In this document: positions 35,034-46,891 of the stretch, piece after piece
Layout: each line of letters begins with the position of its first letter
Numbering within the stretch: the stretch's first letter is position 1
Source of the DNA: CAVSRC01 sp963750065
GTDB lineage: Bacteria; Pseudomonadota; Alphaproteobacteria; Rhizobiales; Kaistiaceae
Direction of reading: 5' to 3'
NCBI GenBank assembly: GCA_963750065.1
Contig: CAVVPK010000050.1
Coordinates: 53,509 to 117,508 of the forward strand
DNA: 64,000 nucleotides
The notes under the pieces: model-generated
What the model saw: only the letters and a program-made list of their open reading frames with translations
What the model was told of the DNA's origin: nothing
The model's database searches: none
Made by a program: the position numbers and the translations under genes

Positions 35034-35594
35034 ATGCACGGCTTCTTTCGCTCCGCCTCTGTGGCGGCTCTCTTTGTTCTCGGCTCCAGCGCCCTGGCCG
35101 CGGCAGCGTCCACGTCAGTGACCGTCAGGCTGCTGGACAGTTCCGTCATGGGACAAGGCGCCGGCCCGGGCGGCAACGGCCCCGGCGTGATGGGGCAGGG
35201 CCGCGGCTTCGGCATGATGGGCGGCGGCATGATGGGCGGCCGCGGCGGCTACGGCCGTGGCGCGATGGGCCAGGGCATGATGGCGATCCGCACCGACAGG
35301 ACCACGGTCGAAGCGGGCGCAGTGACCTTCGACGTCAGCAACTGGTCGCGCAACCTCGTCCACGAGATGCTGGTGGTCGCCGTCGCCAATCCCGACGTGC
35401 AGCTCCCCTACGACAGCAGCGATCAGCGCATCATCGAGGACCAGATCAAGTCGCTCGGCGAGACCGAGGAGATGCAGCCTGGGGCGGTCAAGACGCTGAC
35501 CCTCGATCTCACGCCCGGCACCTATCTGCTGCTCTGCAACGTGGCCGGCCACTACGCCGCCGGCATGTGGACGGTGCTGACGGTCACGCAATAG
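35034..35594 (+). CDS. Exported cupredoxin with Met/Gly-rich insertion
   Basis: This 186-residue protein has a signal peptide (residues 1-26). Residues ~39-83 are a Met/Gly-rich stretch with about ten Met (FGMMGGGMMGG and similar), a typical Cu(I)-binding pattern. The cupredoxin domain has its ligands visible as His110 (NLVHEML), Cys168 (LLLCNV), His173 (AGHYAAGM) and Met178, a type 1 copper set. It could store or carry copper in the periplasm. It is divergent from the disulfide-reductase gene, and the two may form a copper or redox-stress pair. Confidence 0.85.
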   Translation: MHGFFRSASVAALFVLGSSALAAAASTSVTVRLLDSSVMGQGAGPGGNGPGVMGQGRGFGMMGGGMMGGRGGYGRGAMGQGMMAIRTDRTTVEAGAVTFDVSNWSRNLVHEMLVVAVANPDVQLPYDSSDQRIIEDQIKSLGETEEMQPGAVKTLTLDLTPGTYLLLCNVAGHYAAGMWTVLTVTQ

Positions 35595-35657
35595 ACGCGG
35601 GCCCTGAGGGGCCTGCTATCGGTTTCCATGACCAGGTGGTGCTATAGGAATCCGGTC

Positions 35658-36218
35658 ATGGATGTGTTCTACGCCTCGCACTTCGGGCACACCGAGCAGA
35701 TCGCGCAGCACCTGGCGAAACTCATTAGCGATGCCGGGGTGCCGGCGCACGCCAGCAACCTCGCCCACGACTATCCCGGCGCGGAGCGGATTCGCTCGCC
35801 AGATCCCTGCGTGCTGATCAGCCCGATCCGCTACGGCGTCCACCTGCCGCGGGCCAGCAGGCTCCTCAGGCAGATTGCGCCGCTGACGCCCGGCAAGCCG
35901 CTGGTGCTCCTGTCGGTGAACCTGACCGCCCGCAAGGAAGGCAAGGCCAGCGCCGAGGGCAATGTCTATCTGCGCAAATGGATCGCCCGCTCCGGCGCGC
36001 GTCCGCTGCTGGCCGAAGCGATCGCCGGCAAACTCGAGTACCCACGCTACAACCTGTTCGACCGGACCATGATCCGCCTGATCATGAACATCACCGGCGG
36101 CCCCACCGACGGCACGTCGGTCATCGACTACACGCGCTGGGACCGTCTGCCGGAGCTTGCCGCCAGGATTGCCGAGGCGGTGGCGCCGAAAGCGGATTCC
36201 GGCGGGTCACGCGCCTGA
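35658..36218 (+). CDS. hemG: Menaquinone/quinone-dependent protoporphyrinogen IX dehydrogenase, HemG type
   Basis: HemG oxidises protoporphyrinogen IX to protoporphyrin IX during heme synthesis, feeding electrons to quinone. The flavodoxin-like domain starts VFYASHFGHTEQIAQHL. SPIRYGVHLPRASR follows, then SVNLTARKEGKASAEGN, the HemG long-loop, and DRTMIRLIMNITGGPTDGT, all typical. ATG at 35658 has AGGAA upstream; ATG at 35628 would add 10 residues. It is convergent with the DUF1501 gene, with a terminator between the stops. Confidence 0.88.
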   Translation: MDVFYASHFGHTEQIAQHLAKLISDAGVPAHASNLAHDYPGAERIRSPDPCVLISPIRYGVHLPRASRLLRQIAPLTPGKPLVLLSVNLTARKEGKASAEGNVYLRKWIARSGARPLLAEAIAGKLEYPRYNLFDRTMIRLIMNITGGPTDGTSVIDYTRWDRLPELAARIAEAVAPKADSGGSRA

Positions 36219-36234
36219 CCCCTTCGGTCAGGCG
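36212..36234. terminator. Hairpin overlapping convergent stops
   Basis: Perfect 9-bp arms CGCCTGACC and GGTCAGGCG with a CCTTC loop. The hairpin overlaps the 3' end of both hemG and the DUF1501 gene. It lacks a T-run. Confidence 0.5.
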
Positions 36235-37475
36235 ATGAGGCCGTCGAGCGGCTTCACCGCGGCGCTGTCCGGAAACACCGTGGTCGCCAAAGCGCGTTCC
36301 GACAGGCCGAGATGGTCGCGCAGCACGCCCTTGAGCACGGCGCGGAGGTCCGTGGTCGGGTTGAGGTCGCGCTGCTGGTAGAGCTGCTGCGGCTTCAGGC
36401 CCGGCCAGTCGGCAACGACGCGGCCGCCCTTGACGGCGCCGCCGATCAGAAATGCCGTCGTTGCGGTGCCGTGATCGGTGCCGTCGGTGCCGTTGATGTG
36501 GGCGGTGCGCCCGAACTCGGTCATCAACACGATCGCCGTGTCCTTCCACACCGGCTTCATGGAATCCCTGAGCGCGGCCATGGCGCCGTCGAGCGCGCCG
36601 AGCAGTGTGGCCAGCCGTCCCTTGTCGGCGCCCTCGCTGGCATGGGTGTCCCAGCCGTCATAGCTGATGGCGGCCAGCCGCGGTCCGGCATCGTCGGCGA
36701 GCAGCCGTCCGGCGCCGGCCGCCAGCGCTGCGAAGGCGGCTTCGATGCCGTGTCCCGGCGGCGACTTGGCGCCGCCCGTGCCCATCGTCAGGTCTTCACC
36801 GGCGGCGAGTTTGTTGACGCCGATGCCGGCGGCGAGCACCTGGGCAAGCTGTTTGTCGGTCTCGCCGTAGAGCGCCATCAGCCGCTGCAGCGTGTCGGAG
36901 CCCGCGGGGCGGAAGTTCGGCGGCGTCCAGGTGAGGATGGGCGCCGGTCCGCGCAGGATCAGCGGCACGGTGGGGCTGGCGGCCAGCCCGGCACTGCGGT
37001 GCACGGCCTGACCGGCAGGCAGGATCTGCGCCACGCGGTTGAGCCAGCCGGTGGTCGCGGCGCGCGGCGCCGTCATGCCGGTCTCGAGCACGTCCTGGCC
37101 GTCGAAATGCGAGCGTTCGCGATAGGCGGTGGCAGCGGCGTGGACGATCAGCGCCTCGCCCCGGCCATAGGCGCCATGCAGCTTCGGCATCGCCTGGTTG
37201 AGGCCGAAGAAGGAATCGAGCGCCAGCGTCGGCTCCAGTCCGGCGGTGCCGATGGCCAGCGCGCCGCGGATGGCGGCGTAATCGGGATCGCCGACCGGGG
37301 GCACCGCCGCCAGCCCGTCCATGGCGCCGCGCAGGATGACCACGACCAGGCGCGGATCGCGCGTGCCGGCGGCGGAGGCCAGCCGGGGCATGTTGGCCCA
37401 GGCGACGACGGCGCCGGCGGAAGCGAGGAAGATGCGGCGGGTCGGGCGACGGAGGATTCGATCGATCGGGGGCAT
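36228..37475 (-). CDS. DUF1501 family exported protein (Tat signal)
   Basis: This 415-residue protein of the DUF1501 (sulfatase-like/alkaline-phosphatase fold) family has a twin-arginine signal, RRIFLASAG, in its first 25 residues. Conserved blocks include LVVVILRGAMDGLAAV, SHFDGQDVLETG and SYDGWDTHASEGADKGRL. MTEFGRTAHINGTDGTDHGTATTAFLIGG is the metal-site region. The biochemical role is unknown. It lies 5 bases after the DUF1800 gene on the same strand; such pairs are usually coded together and exported. Confidence 0.9.
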   Translation of the reverse strand: MPPIDRILRRPTRRIFLASAGAVVAWANMPRLASAAGTRDPRLVVVILRGAMDGLAAVPPVGDPDYAAIRGALAIGTAGLEPTLALDSFFGLNQAMPKLHGAYGRGEALIVHAAATAYRERSHFDGQDVLETGMTAPRAATTGWLNRVAQILPAGQAVHRSAGLAASPTVPLILRGPAPILTWTPPNFRPAGSDTLQRLMALYGETDKQLAQVLAAGIGVNKLAAGEDLTMGTGGAKSPPGHGIEAAFAALAAGAGRLLADDAGPRLAAISYDGWDTHASEGADKGRLATLLGALDGAMAALRDSMKPVWKDTAIVLMTEFGRTAHINGTDGTDHGTATTAFLIGGAVKGGRVVADWPGLKPQQLYQQRDLNPTTDLRAVLKGVLRDHLGLSERALATTVFPDSAAVKPLDGLIA

Positions 37476-37480
37476 GGGCG

Positions 37481-38884
37481 TCAGGTCCGCTGGAATTCGG
37501 GGCTCATGAGAAGCAGGGCGAAAGCCTGCGTCTTCGATTCGGCGCGGGCGATCGCTTGGCTCGTCTGTGGCGACAGGCGTCCGGCAAGAAGGTCGGCGGT
37601 GAGTTCGTTCGGCTGCAGGCCGGGCGCGGCGCGCTGGGCCAGCAGTTGCGCGGCGTCGAGCCGGCTCACCATGGCGTCCGGCGCCAGCCACATGGCGTCG
37701 CTGGGGTCGTAGCCGGCGGGCGAGCCCGGGTTCCACGGCAGCTCGCCGAGGCTCTTCAGGATGCGCAGCGCCAGTGCCGGCTGCGGCCTGGCGTCGAGCG
37801 CGCGCATGGAGGCCCAGAGGAACTGCTGCGGCGTGCGGAACTTGCCGGGCTCGCTCCACGATTCAGGGCTCATGACCAGCGTGCGCGACAGGCTCAGGAG
37901 ATCGCCGCCGCTGTCGGCGAAGTCGCTCGCCAGCCGGTCGAGCAGCGCCGGCGGCGGATCGTCGGAGACGAAAGACTTCGCCAGCTTGGTGGCGATGTGG
38001 CGGGCGGTCGCGGGCTTCGCCGCCAGGTCGCCGATGGCGGCAATGCCCTGCAGTTCGCCGGGCTGATCGTAGACCTTGCCCATGACGGTCTGCGGTCCCG
38101 GCTCGTGGGCGGCGGCGCGGAACACGAAGCTGCCGGCCTCTGTGTCCCCGCGCGTGTCATAAGCAAAGGTCCAGCCGGTGAGGATCTTGGCAAGCGCGAT
38201 CACGTCGGCCTGCGTATAGCCGCCGTTCACGCCGATGGTGTGCAGCTCCATGATCTCGCGTGCATGGTTCTCGTTGATGCCGCGCTTGAGCCGCTTGCCG
38301 AGCGGCGAATCGGGGCCGACCGAGACGTTGTTGTTGAGATAGGCCAGCATCGCCGGGTGGCGGGTGGCGGCGAACAGCATGTCCTCGAAGCGGCCGAGAA
38401 CGTTGGGGCGGATCGCCTCGCGCTCGAAGGCGCCGACCAGCGTGCGCTCGATCTCGCCGACGCTGACGCCGATGGCGAAGTGGTTGGTCCAGAAGGCGGT
38501 GAGCCGTTCGACATAGCCGATGTCGGCTTGTGCCGCCCGGTCGAGGCGGGCGGCGACCTCGGCGTCGTAGATGCGTTGTGGCGCCGCCTGTTCCTTCGGC
38601 GGCTTGGCCGGCGCATCGGCGGGGGCCGCCATCGCCATTAGCTTGGGCGCCGCGTCACGGGCCTTTTTGCGCTCCATCTGCAATTGGCGCAGCGCGCTCA
38701 GCGCTTGCGCCGAACTCGGCAGGCCCGGCCCGTCGAGCAGGGCGGTCTCCGGGTGCAGTTCGTCAATCAGGGCTCTCTGCGGATCGGCCACAATGCGGTC
38801 CGTGTCGCCGGGACGCGGTCCAAGGCCGAAGCGGGCGAGCGCCAAGGTGGCGCCATCGGGTTGCATGCAGTCCTCATCATCCAC
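37481..38884 (-). CDS. DUF1800 family protein
   Basis: This 467-residue protein is typical of DUF1800. Conserved blocks are LALARFGLGPRPGD, RLTAFWTNHFAIGV and FEDMLFAATRHPAMLAYLNN. NENHAREIMELHTIGVNGGYTQADVIALAKILTGWTF is the core motif. LATKLAKSFVSDDPP and the C-terminal ALLLMSPEFQ complete it. It is the first gene of the DUF1800-DUF1501 pair. The mechanism is unknown. Confidence 0.92.
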   Translation of the reverse strand: MDDEDCMQPDGATLALARFGLGPRPGDTDRIVADPQRALIDELHPETALLDGPGLPSSAQALSALRQLQMERKKARDAAPKLMAMAAPADAPAKPPKEQAAPQRIYDAEVAARLDRAAQADIGYVERLTAFWTNHFAIGVSVGEIERTLVGAFEREAIRPNVLGRFEDMLFAATRHPAMLAYLNNNVSVGPDSPLGKRLKRGINENHAREIMELHTIGVNGGYTQADVIALAKILTGWTFAYDTRGDTEAGSFVFRAAAHEPGPQTVMGKVYDQPGELQGIAAIGDLAAKPATARHIATKLAKSFVSDDPPPALLDRLASDFADSGGDLLSLSRTLVMSPESWSEPGKFRTPQQFLWASMRALDARPQPALALRILKSLGELPWNPGSPAGYDPSDAMWLAPDAMVSRLDAAQLLAQRAAPGLQPNELTADLLAGRLSPQTSQAIARAESKTQAFALLLMSPEFQRT

Positions 38885-39017
38885 CCGTCGCCCATTGCCC
38901 CGGCCACGATGCCGGGCGGCCCCGTTTCACGCGAGGCGCGCCAAGATGTCAGCCCACATCGTGGCGTTCGTGTGGCTGATGCGCCCTGCCTTCAGTGTCG
39001 GCGCCGCGATGCCCGCG

Positions 39018-39488
39018 TCACGCGATCGGCATGTAGATCTCGGTCAGGAGATCGGCCTCCGGCGTCGTGTCCGGGTCGCTGAGATAGACCTCCCAGGCGG
39101 AGGACGGCATCGGGATACCGGCCTTCTTCATATGGGCCTGAAGCTTGTCGTAGCTGTCGTGGAGCCTCGCATAGGGCCCGTGATGGACCGCCTTCAGCGC
39201 CTTGCCCGACGGCGTCTGGCCGCAATGCAGCGTGCCGGTCAACTTGCTGGTGTCGCACGGGGCGACCGGGAAACCGACATCGATGGTCATCCTGCCGGCG
39301 CCTTCGTCCCAGCCACGATAGACCGCAAGCGGCGGGCCGGCGGGCCTGACGCCGCTCTTGTCGATGAAGGCGGCCAAGGCGTCGAAAGCGTCTGCGATGG
39401 CCGCCGCGATGTCTTTCGGGTCCATGCCGGTGGCGCGGGTGACGAAGAGCATCGGCCGGGTCTCGGCCTCGACCGTCTCGATGAGCAT
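39018..39488 (-). CDS. GyrI-like small-molecule-binding protein
   Basis: This 156-residue stand-alone GyrI/AraC effector-binding-type domain runs IETVEAETRPMLFVTRATGMD, VYRGWDEGAGRMTIDVGFPVA and HHGPYARLHDSYDKLQAHMK. EVYLSDPDTTPEADLLTEIYMPI is the hallmark end. Such proteins bind hydrophobic ligands and sequester or hydrolyse them. No DNA-binding domain is attached. ATG at 39488 starts the fold. Confidence 0.85.
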   Translation of the reverse strand: MLIETVEAETRPMLFVTRATGMDPKDIAAAIADAFDALAAFIDKSGVRPAGPPLAVYRGWDEGAGRMTIDVGFPVAPCDTSKLTGTLHCGQTPSGKALKAVHHGPYARLHDSYDKLQAHMKKAGIPMPSSAWEVYLSDPDTTPEADLLTEIYMPIA

Positions 39489-39607
39489 GGCGCACCTCCC
39501 ATGTGCCGTGGCCTTGCCTTTGGCATGTGAGGCGCGCCGCGGCCGGGCGCAAAATGGCCTGTTGCCGCACCCCGCTGCGTCGACGCTGCGGCTCGTCGGG
39601 CCGCCGG

Positions 39608-39913
39608 TCAGACTTCGCGCGCTTTGCCCGTTACCTCGTGGGCCAGGATTTCGCGGTCGAGCACGCCGCCGGCGTCCTCCAGCGCCCGGTCCCAGGCCGC
39701 GGCATGCTCCGCCTTGACGTGGATCATCACCGGGTCCCAGCTCTCCCAGCGCTCGACGACGCGGATCAGCCCGGGCTCGAGCACGTCCTCGCCGAAGGCA
39801 TAGAGGATGCACCCGTTCTCCTTGCGGCTGGTTTCCACCACCGTGCGAATGTGTGGGCGCAGTGTATCCATCGCTTCCGGCTTTACCCGGATGTGTCCGC
39901 TGATGATGATCAC
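39608..39913 (-). CDS. Antibiotic-biosynthesis-monooxygenase (ABM) domain protein
   Basis: This 101-residue dimeric alpha-beta barrel protein opens IIISGHIRVKPEAMDTLRPHIRTVVETSRKENGCILY, with the usual ABM strand/helix pattern, and has ERWESWDPVMIHVKAEHAAAWD later. GTG at 39913 has GGGAGAGAGAG before it. Members include quinol monooxygenases (YgiN type), but the activity here is unknown. The next gene upstream is on the opposite strand. Confidence 0.82.
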   Translation of the reverse strand: MIIISGHIRVKPEAMDTLRPHIRTVVETSRKENGCILYAFGEDVLEPGLIRVVERWESWDPVMIHVKAEHAAAWDRALEDAGGVLDREILAHEVTGKAREV

Positions 39914-40365
39914 GCTCTCTCTCCCCGATGGGTTTGAAGTGGTCCCCCGCATCACATGCATCTCCCGACGGGCCAGTGACAAGTCGGCATCGGACAGCCC
40001 ACAATTTGAACAGCTCGCCCGCGTAGGGCGGCGGCCCTTCGCATCGTGACAGGGGCGCTGCCGGTCTGCGAAGCCCGGCCGGTTCAAGGTGGCGCTTCAT
40101 CCATCCAGCGTTGTCATCCATCCTGAGCACCCGCGCTGTCAGGCCTTCGCCTCTGGCCCACCCGCCCCCCGTTTGGGCCATGCCGGACAGTCGGGTCGGA
40201 TGACACGCCGCGACGCCGCCCCAGGAGGCGAGGGGCGGCGGTCGCCCTTTCTGCGTCCAGTCGCGCCGCGGCGAAGCGCCGCCGCACCTGTGCTGGGCGG
40301 CGGCCCGCCCTATTTCCCGCGTTCTGGTGCAACCGGTGCGATAGCGGACGGGCGGAGCAGACAAG
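39914..40365. other. Intergenic region before the glucoamylase gene
   Basis: This 452-base region separates divergent genes. Open frames here have no recognisable product. It should contain the promoters for both sides. I see no convincing -35/-10 pair or RNA gene. Confidence 0.4.
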
Positions 40366-42729
40366 ATGGCAGGCGAGGCATTTGGTGCACCGGGGATTGC
40401 GCCGACCTGGGCGTCGAGCGACAAGGATTTTGTCACCACGGCGCTCGGCAATGCGCGGCTGTGGGCGACCATCGGCCATGGCATCGTCAACGAAATCTAC
40501 TGGCCGTCGACCGGCCGGCCCGAAACCCGCGACATCGGCTTCTATCTCATTGGTAAGGATCGCTGGGTCGATCTCAAGCGTGTCAGCCGCTACCGCCTCT
40601 CGAAGCCGAAGCCCACCATCCCGCTGCTGACTGTCGTCCACGAAGGCGACGACTACAGCCTGACGGTCGAGTTCCTGCCCGATCCGTGGCGCGACGTGCT
40701 GCTCATGCGTTACGCGCTGGAGGGGCCATACCGCCTCGGCCTCATCGCCGCGCCGCATCTCGGCTCGACCGGCCATGACAACGCCGCCTGGGTGGATGCG
40801 GGAGCGCTCTATGCCGGCGTCGCCGACCGCGGCTTCTGCGTTACCGCCGACGGGACGATGAGCGATCTCAGCGCCGGCTATGTCGGTGCCTCAGATGGCT
40901 GGCAGGACCTGGCCCAGCACGGCCGCCTGACCTGGGCCTTCGCGCGTGCGACGCGCGGCAATGTCGCCTTGTCGGCATCGCTTGCCGAGCCTGCCGGGGT
41001 GATCGCCGTCGGATTCGGGCCCGACGCCGACAGCGCACGCCGGCTGGCGCGTGCGGCCTTGGCGGAAGGCTATGCGCCGCTCCGTCGCGATTTCATCGCC
41101 GGCTGGGAACGCTGGAGCAGCAGCCTGACCCTGCCGTCGTCGCCGGACGCCGGCCTTGAGGAAGAGGCGCTGATGTCGGCGACGGTGCTCAAGATGCACG
41201 AGGACCGCGCCTATCCGGGTGCCGTGGTCGCCAGCATGAGCACGCCGTGGGGCAACAGCAGCAATACGCTCGGCGGCTATCATCTGGTGTGGCCGCGCGA
41301 CGCCGCCATGGCCGCCTTCGCGCTGATCGCGGTCAACCAGGTCGACGACGCCCGGCGCATCCTCGCGCACGCGGTCGCCGCCCAGGAAGCGGACGGCCAC
41401 TGGTCGCAGAACTACTTTCCCAACGGCGAGCCCTTCTGGACCGGCATCCAGCTCGACGAGACGGCCTTTCCCGTTCTGCTCGCCGCCAAGCTCAGCGAGA
41501 TCGGGGCCGAGCCGCTGCCGGGCGTGACCGAGATGGTGCGCCGCGCCGTCGCCTCCATCGCCCGCAACGGGCCGGCCAGCGAGCAGGACCGCTGGGAGGA
41601 GAATCCCGGCATCAGCGCCTTCACCATCGCCACCGCCATCGCTGCGCTTGTTGCCGCCGCGCCGTGGCTGGACGAGACAGCGCGCGACTACGCCCTCGAC
41701 CTTGCCGACGACTGGAACGAGCGGGTGGAGGAGTGGTGCTACGTGGTCGGCACGCCGATGGCCGGGCAGGCCGGCGTCGGCGGCTACTATGTGCGCATCG
41801 CGCCGCCGCACAAGAATGGCGGCCTCACCGGCCAGATCGTGCTGCGCAACCGTCATGGCGAGACCATCGAGGCGAGCTGTCTGGTCGCGCTCGACTTCTC
41901 CTGGCTGGTGCGCCTCGGCCTGCGCCAGGCGACCGACAAGCGCGTCGTCGATACGATCAGCGTCGTCGACCGGGTGCTCAGGGTGGAGACCCCGTCGGGC
42001 GCCGTCTATCGCCGCTACAACGACGACGGCTACGGCGAATATGACGATGGCCGGCCCTATGACGGCGCCGGCGTCGGCCGCGCCTGGCCGCTGCTGGCCG
42101 GCGAGCGTGGCCATCTCGCTCTGCAGGCGGGCGAGGACCCCATCGCCTATCTCGACACCATGCACCGCTGTGCCAGCCCGGGCGGCCTGCTGCCCGAGCA
42201 GGTGTGGGATGCGGCGCCGATTCCCGAACGCTTCCTGTCTCCCGGCCGCCCGTCGGGCAGCGCCATGCCGCTTCTGTGGTCGCATGCCGAGTTCCTCAAG
42301 CTGCTGGTTGCTCGTCACCGCAAGCGCCCGGTCGAGCTGCTCGAATCCGTGCGCAAACGCTACGACGGCCAGGCGCGCAAGGCGAAGAACACGCGCTGGC
42401 GCAACGAGACGCCGGCGGCGCATGTGGAGACGGGACGGACGCTGCTGGTCGAAGACCGCCGCCCTTTCACCCTGCATTTCGGCTTCGATGGCTGGCAGGA
42501 CGTGGCCGATCTGCAGGCGGCGGCGCTGTCCTTCGGCCTGTGGGGTGTGGCCATCGGCCCCAACCTGACCAGCGGCCGGTCGGAGATGAACTTCACCCGC
42601 CGCTTCGGCGCCGACTGGGAGGGGCAGGACCACACGGTCGCCATCGCCGCCCGGCCGCAGCCGCAGACGCTGGTGCATCGCGACGGTAGCGGGGAGGCGG
42701 ACGGCGAGGGCGGCAAGCCGCCGGGCTAG
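40366..42729 (+). CDS. Glycoside hydrolase family 15 glucoamylase / trehalase-type enzyme
   Basis: This 787-residue enzyme should release glucose from non-reducing ends of alpha-glucans. Residues 1-260 form the N-terminal supersandwich, and the rest is the (alpha/alpha)6 barrel. The general acid is likely Glu411/412 (DRWEENPG), and the general base is Glu611 in LLPEQVWDAAP. GYHLVWPRDAAMAAFAL and SGSAMPLLWSHAEFLKL are other GH15 blocks. No signal peptide is present, so it acts in the cytosol. ATG at 40366 has GGGCGGAGC upstream. Confidence 0.9.
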   Translation: MAGEAFGAPGIAPTWASSDKDFVTTALGNARLWATIGHGIVNEIYWPSTGRPETRDIGFYLIGKDRWVDLKRVSRYRLSKPKPTIPLLTVVHEGDDYSLTVEFLPDPWRDVLLMRYALEGPYRLGLIAAPHLGSTGHDNAAWVDAGALYAGVADRGFCVTADGTMSDLSAGYVGASDGWQDLAQHGRLTWAFARATRGNVALSASLAEPAGVIAVGFGPDADSARRLARAALAEGYAPLRRDFIAGWERWSSSLTLPSSPDAGLEEEALMSATVLKMHEDRAYPGAVVASMSTPWGNSSNTLGGYHLVWPRDAAMAAFALIAVNQVDDARRILAHAVAAQEADGHWSQNYFPNGEPFWTGIQLDETAFPVLLAAKLSEIGAEPLPGVTEMVRRAVASIARNGPASEQDRWEENPGISAFTIATAIAALVAAAPWLDETARDYALDLADDWNERVEEWCYVVGTPMAGQAGVGGYYVRIAPPHKNGGLTGQIVLRNRHGETIEASCLVALDFSWLVRLGLRQATDKRVVDTISVVDRVLRVETPSGAVYRRYNDDGYGEYDDGRPYDGAGVGRAWPLLAGERGHLALQAGEDPIAYLDTMHRCASPGGLLPEQVWDAAPIPERFLSPGRPSGSAMPLLWSHAEFLKLLVARHRKRPVELLESVRKRYDGQARKAKNTRWRNETPAAHVETGRTLLVEDRRPFTLHFGFDGWQDVADLQAAALSFGLWGVAIGPNLTSGRSEMNFTRRFGADWEGQDHTVAIAARPQPQTLVHRDGSGEADGEGGKPPG

Positions 42730-42860
42730 CGCGTGATGAAGGTCTTGCCGGTGGCGCCGTCGACATTCGCCTGGCCGATGGCGACCAGCGTCTCCAGCAC
42801 GCGCTCGACGGCCTCGCGGCGGTTGCGGCCGCCGCGCGACCCCGATCCAGCCTGACGCCA
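42726..42860 (-). pseudogene. Possible C-terminal gene fragment, unknown
   Basis: A minus-strand frame ends RNRREAVERVLETLVAIGQA then NVDGATGKTFITR and a stop. This reads like the helical C-terminal end of a larger protein, such as a DNA methyltransferase or helicase of a restriction-like system, but there is no upstream coding part and no start. It may be a relic of a deleted gene. Support is weak. Confidence 0.3.
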
Positions 42861-42962
42861 GTGGTCAAAACCTAACGCTTGAGTCCAGCGCAAACGGCGA
42901 CCTTCGGGCGCGATGCTTCCTGCAGAGGACGACCCACAGCAGGCGTTCACGTCGCCGCCACG

Positions 42963-43655
42963 TCAGTACGCGATCCATTCGATCAAGGCGCGATTGACGG
43001 CCTCAGGCTGTTCCAGCGTCGAGCCATGACCGCATTCCGGCACCACCACGAGGCGGGCGCCCGGAATTGCCGCTGCCATCTCTTCGGAACGGTCTGGCGG
43101 TGCAAGGAGATCGCGATCACCAACCAGGATAAGGGTCGGGACAGAGATGGCTGCGAGATAGGGGCGACTGTCAATCCTTGCGATGACCGCTTCCGTTTGT
43201 CGCGCCAGTCCATCCACGCCAACCGTCAAGCCCATCCGGACATTGATTTCGCGAAGAGCCTTATCGTTCTGATGTGCGGGATGCAGGATTCCACCCAAGA
43301 CCTGCGCCAGCAACGCCTCAAAATTACCGTTACGAGCCTGAGCTACCAGAGCCCGGCGCTGTGGAATTTGCTCGGGCGTGTCTGGACGGGCCGAAGTGTC
43401 AATCAAAGCCAGCTTGATCACGCGGTCTGGCGCCTGTCGCATGATCTCAAGACAGATATAGCCGCCCATGGATATGCCGCCCAGAGCGAAACGCGGCGGC
43501 GCGGCGGCCAGGATCGCACTCGCCATTTCGGGAATGGTTTCACCCTTCAGCGTGGATGCGATGGTGACCGGTCCATAGGGCCACAAAGCAGCGGCTTGAG
43601 GCGCGAAAACCTCAGCCGAACAGAGCAGGCCGGGGACGAGGACGATCGGTGTCAT
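42963..43655 (-). CDS. Alpha/beta hydrolase
   Basis: This 230-residue hydrolase starts TPIVLVPGLLCSAEVFAPQ with the oxyanion HG-type region. The nucleophile is in GGISMGGYICLEI. The acid is the Asp in VGDRDLLAPPD, and the His is in PECGHGSTLEQPEAV. This arrangement is like BioH and lactone hydrolases. ATG at 43655 begins the fold. It is divergent from uvrB, sharing a 234-base upstream region. Confidence 0.85.
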   Translation of the reverse strand: MTPIVLVPGLLCSAEVFAPQAAALWPYGPVTIASTLKGETIPEMASAILAAAPPRFALGGISMGGYICLEIMRQAPDRVIKLALIDTSARPDTPEQIPQRRALVAQARNGNFEALLAQVLGGILHPAHQNDKALREINVRMGLTVGVDGLARQTEAVIARIDSRPYLAAISVPTLILVGDRDLLAPPDRSEEMAAAIPGARLVVVPECGHGSTLEQPEAVNRALIEWIAY

Positions 43656-43889
43656 GGTCGCGGATCCAAGCCGTGGGGGCACGCAAACGAGCTTCTACAC
43701 AACGCCACCATACCGTCGTTTCCCGGCTTTTGGGCCCGCCTGAGCGATGCCTCCGGCGTTGCCGCTGCATCGGGGATCGACGAAGTGGGGTCGGTCCGCC
43801 TGTCTCCTGACATCCCCCTGTCAACAAGTCGCCTGCGGTTCCGTCCGCAAGCACTCGCCTTTGCGCCGGCGATCCCCCATATTCGCGTG

Positions 43890-46589
<2,700 letters not shown>

Positions 46590-46591
46590 GG

Positions 46592-46849
46592 ATGCCGAGC
46601 AAATACGATCCACTGAAGAGGCACCTATCGGCCGGGACTTCAGCGAGCTGGCGTGCGGCATTCACGGACATTGAGCGGATTCTCGGCATTGAGCTGCCGG
46701 TCAGCGCTCGGACATTCCAGGCGTGGTGGGCGAACGAAAGTGAAGGAACTCACGTGCAGGCGCGGTCGTGGCTTGATGCGGGCTTTGAGACGGCGGACCT
46801 CGATCTTTCAGGAGAACGCGTAACCTTCCGAAGAATCCAGAGGATCTGA
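46592..46849 (+). CDS. Small DUF7662-like protein
   Basis: This 85-residue protein starts MPSKYDPLKRHLSAGTS. Its body has FTDIERILGIELPVSARTFQAWWANES, then THVQARSWLDAGFETADLDL and ends VTFRRIQ. This pattern (LP-SAR ... WW-N ... QA-AWL-AG) belongs to a widespread uncharacterised family, now DUF7662 as I recall. It often sits near toxin-antitoxin or mobile genes. It lies 2 bases after the uvrB stop and before the VapBC-type pair. Its function is unknown. Confidence 0.7.
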   Translation: MPSKYDPLKRHLSAGTSASWRAAFTDIERILGIELPVSARTFQAWWANESEGTHVQARSWLDAGFETADLDLSGERVTFRRIQRI

Positions 46850-46891
46850 GAGTCGCTGGATTTATGGCTATCAAATAGCTATATTCCGGCC

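Noticed and set aside
43656..43889. LexA (SOS) box upstream of uvrB
   Set aside because: No GTTC-N7-GTTC pair was found; only single GTTC sites occur.
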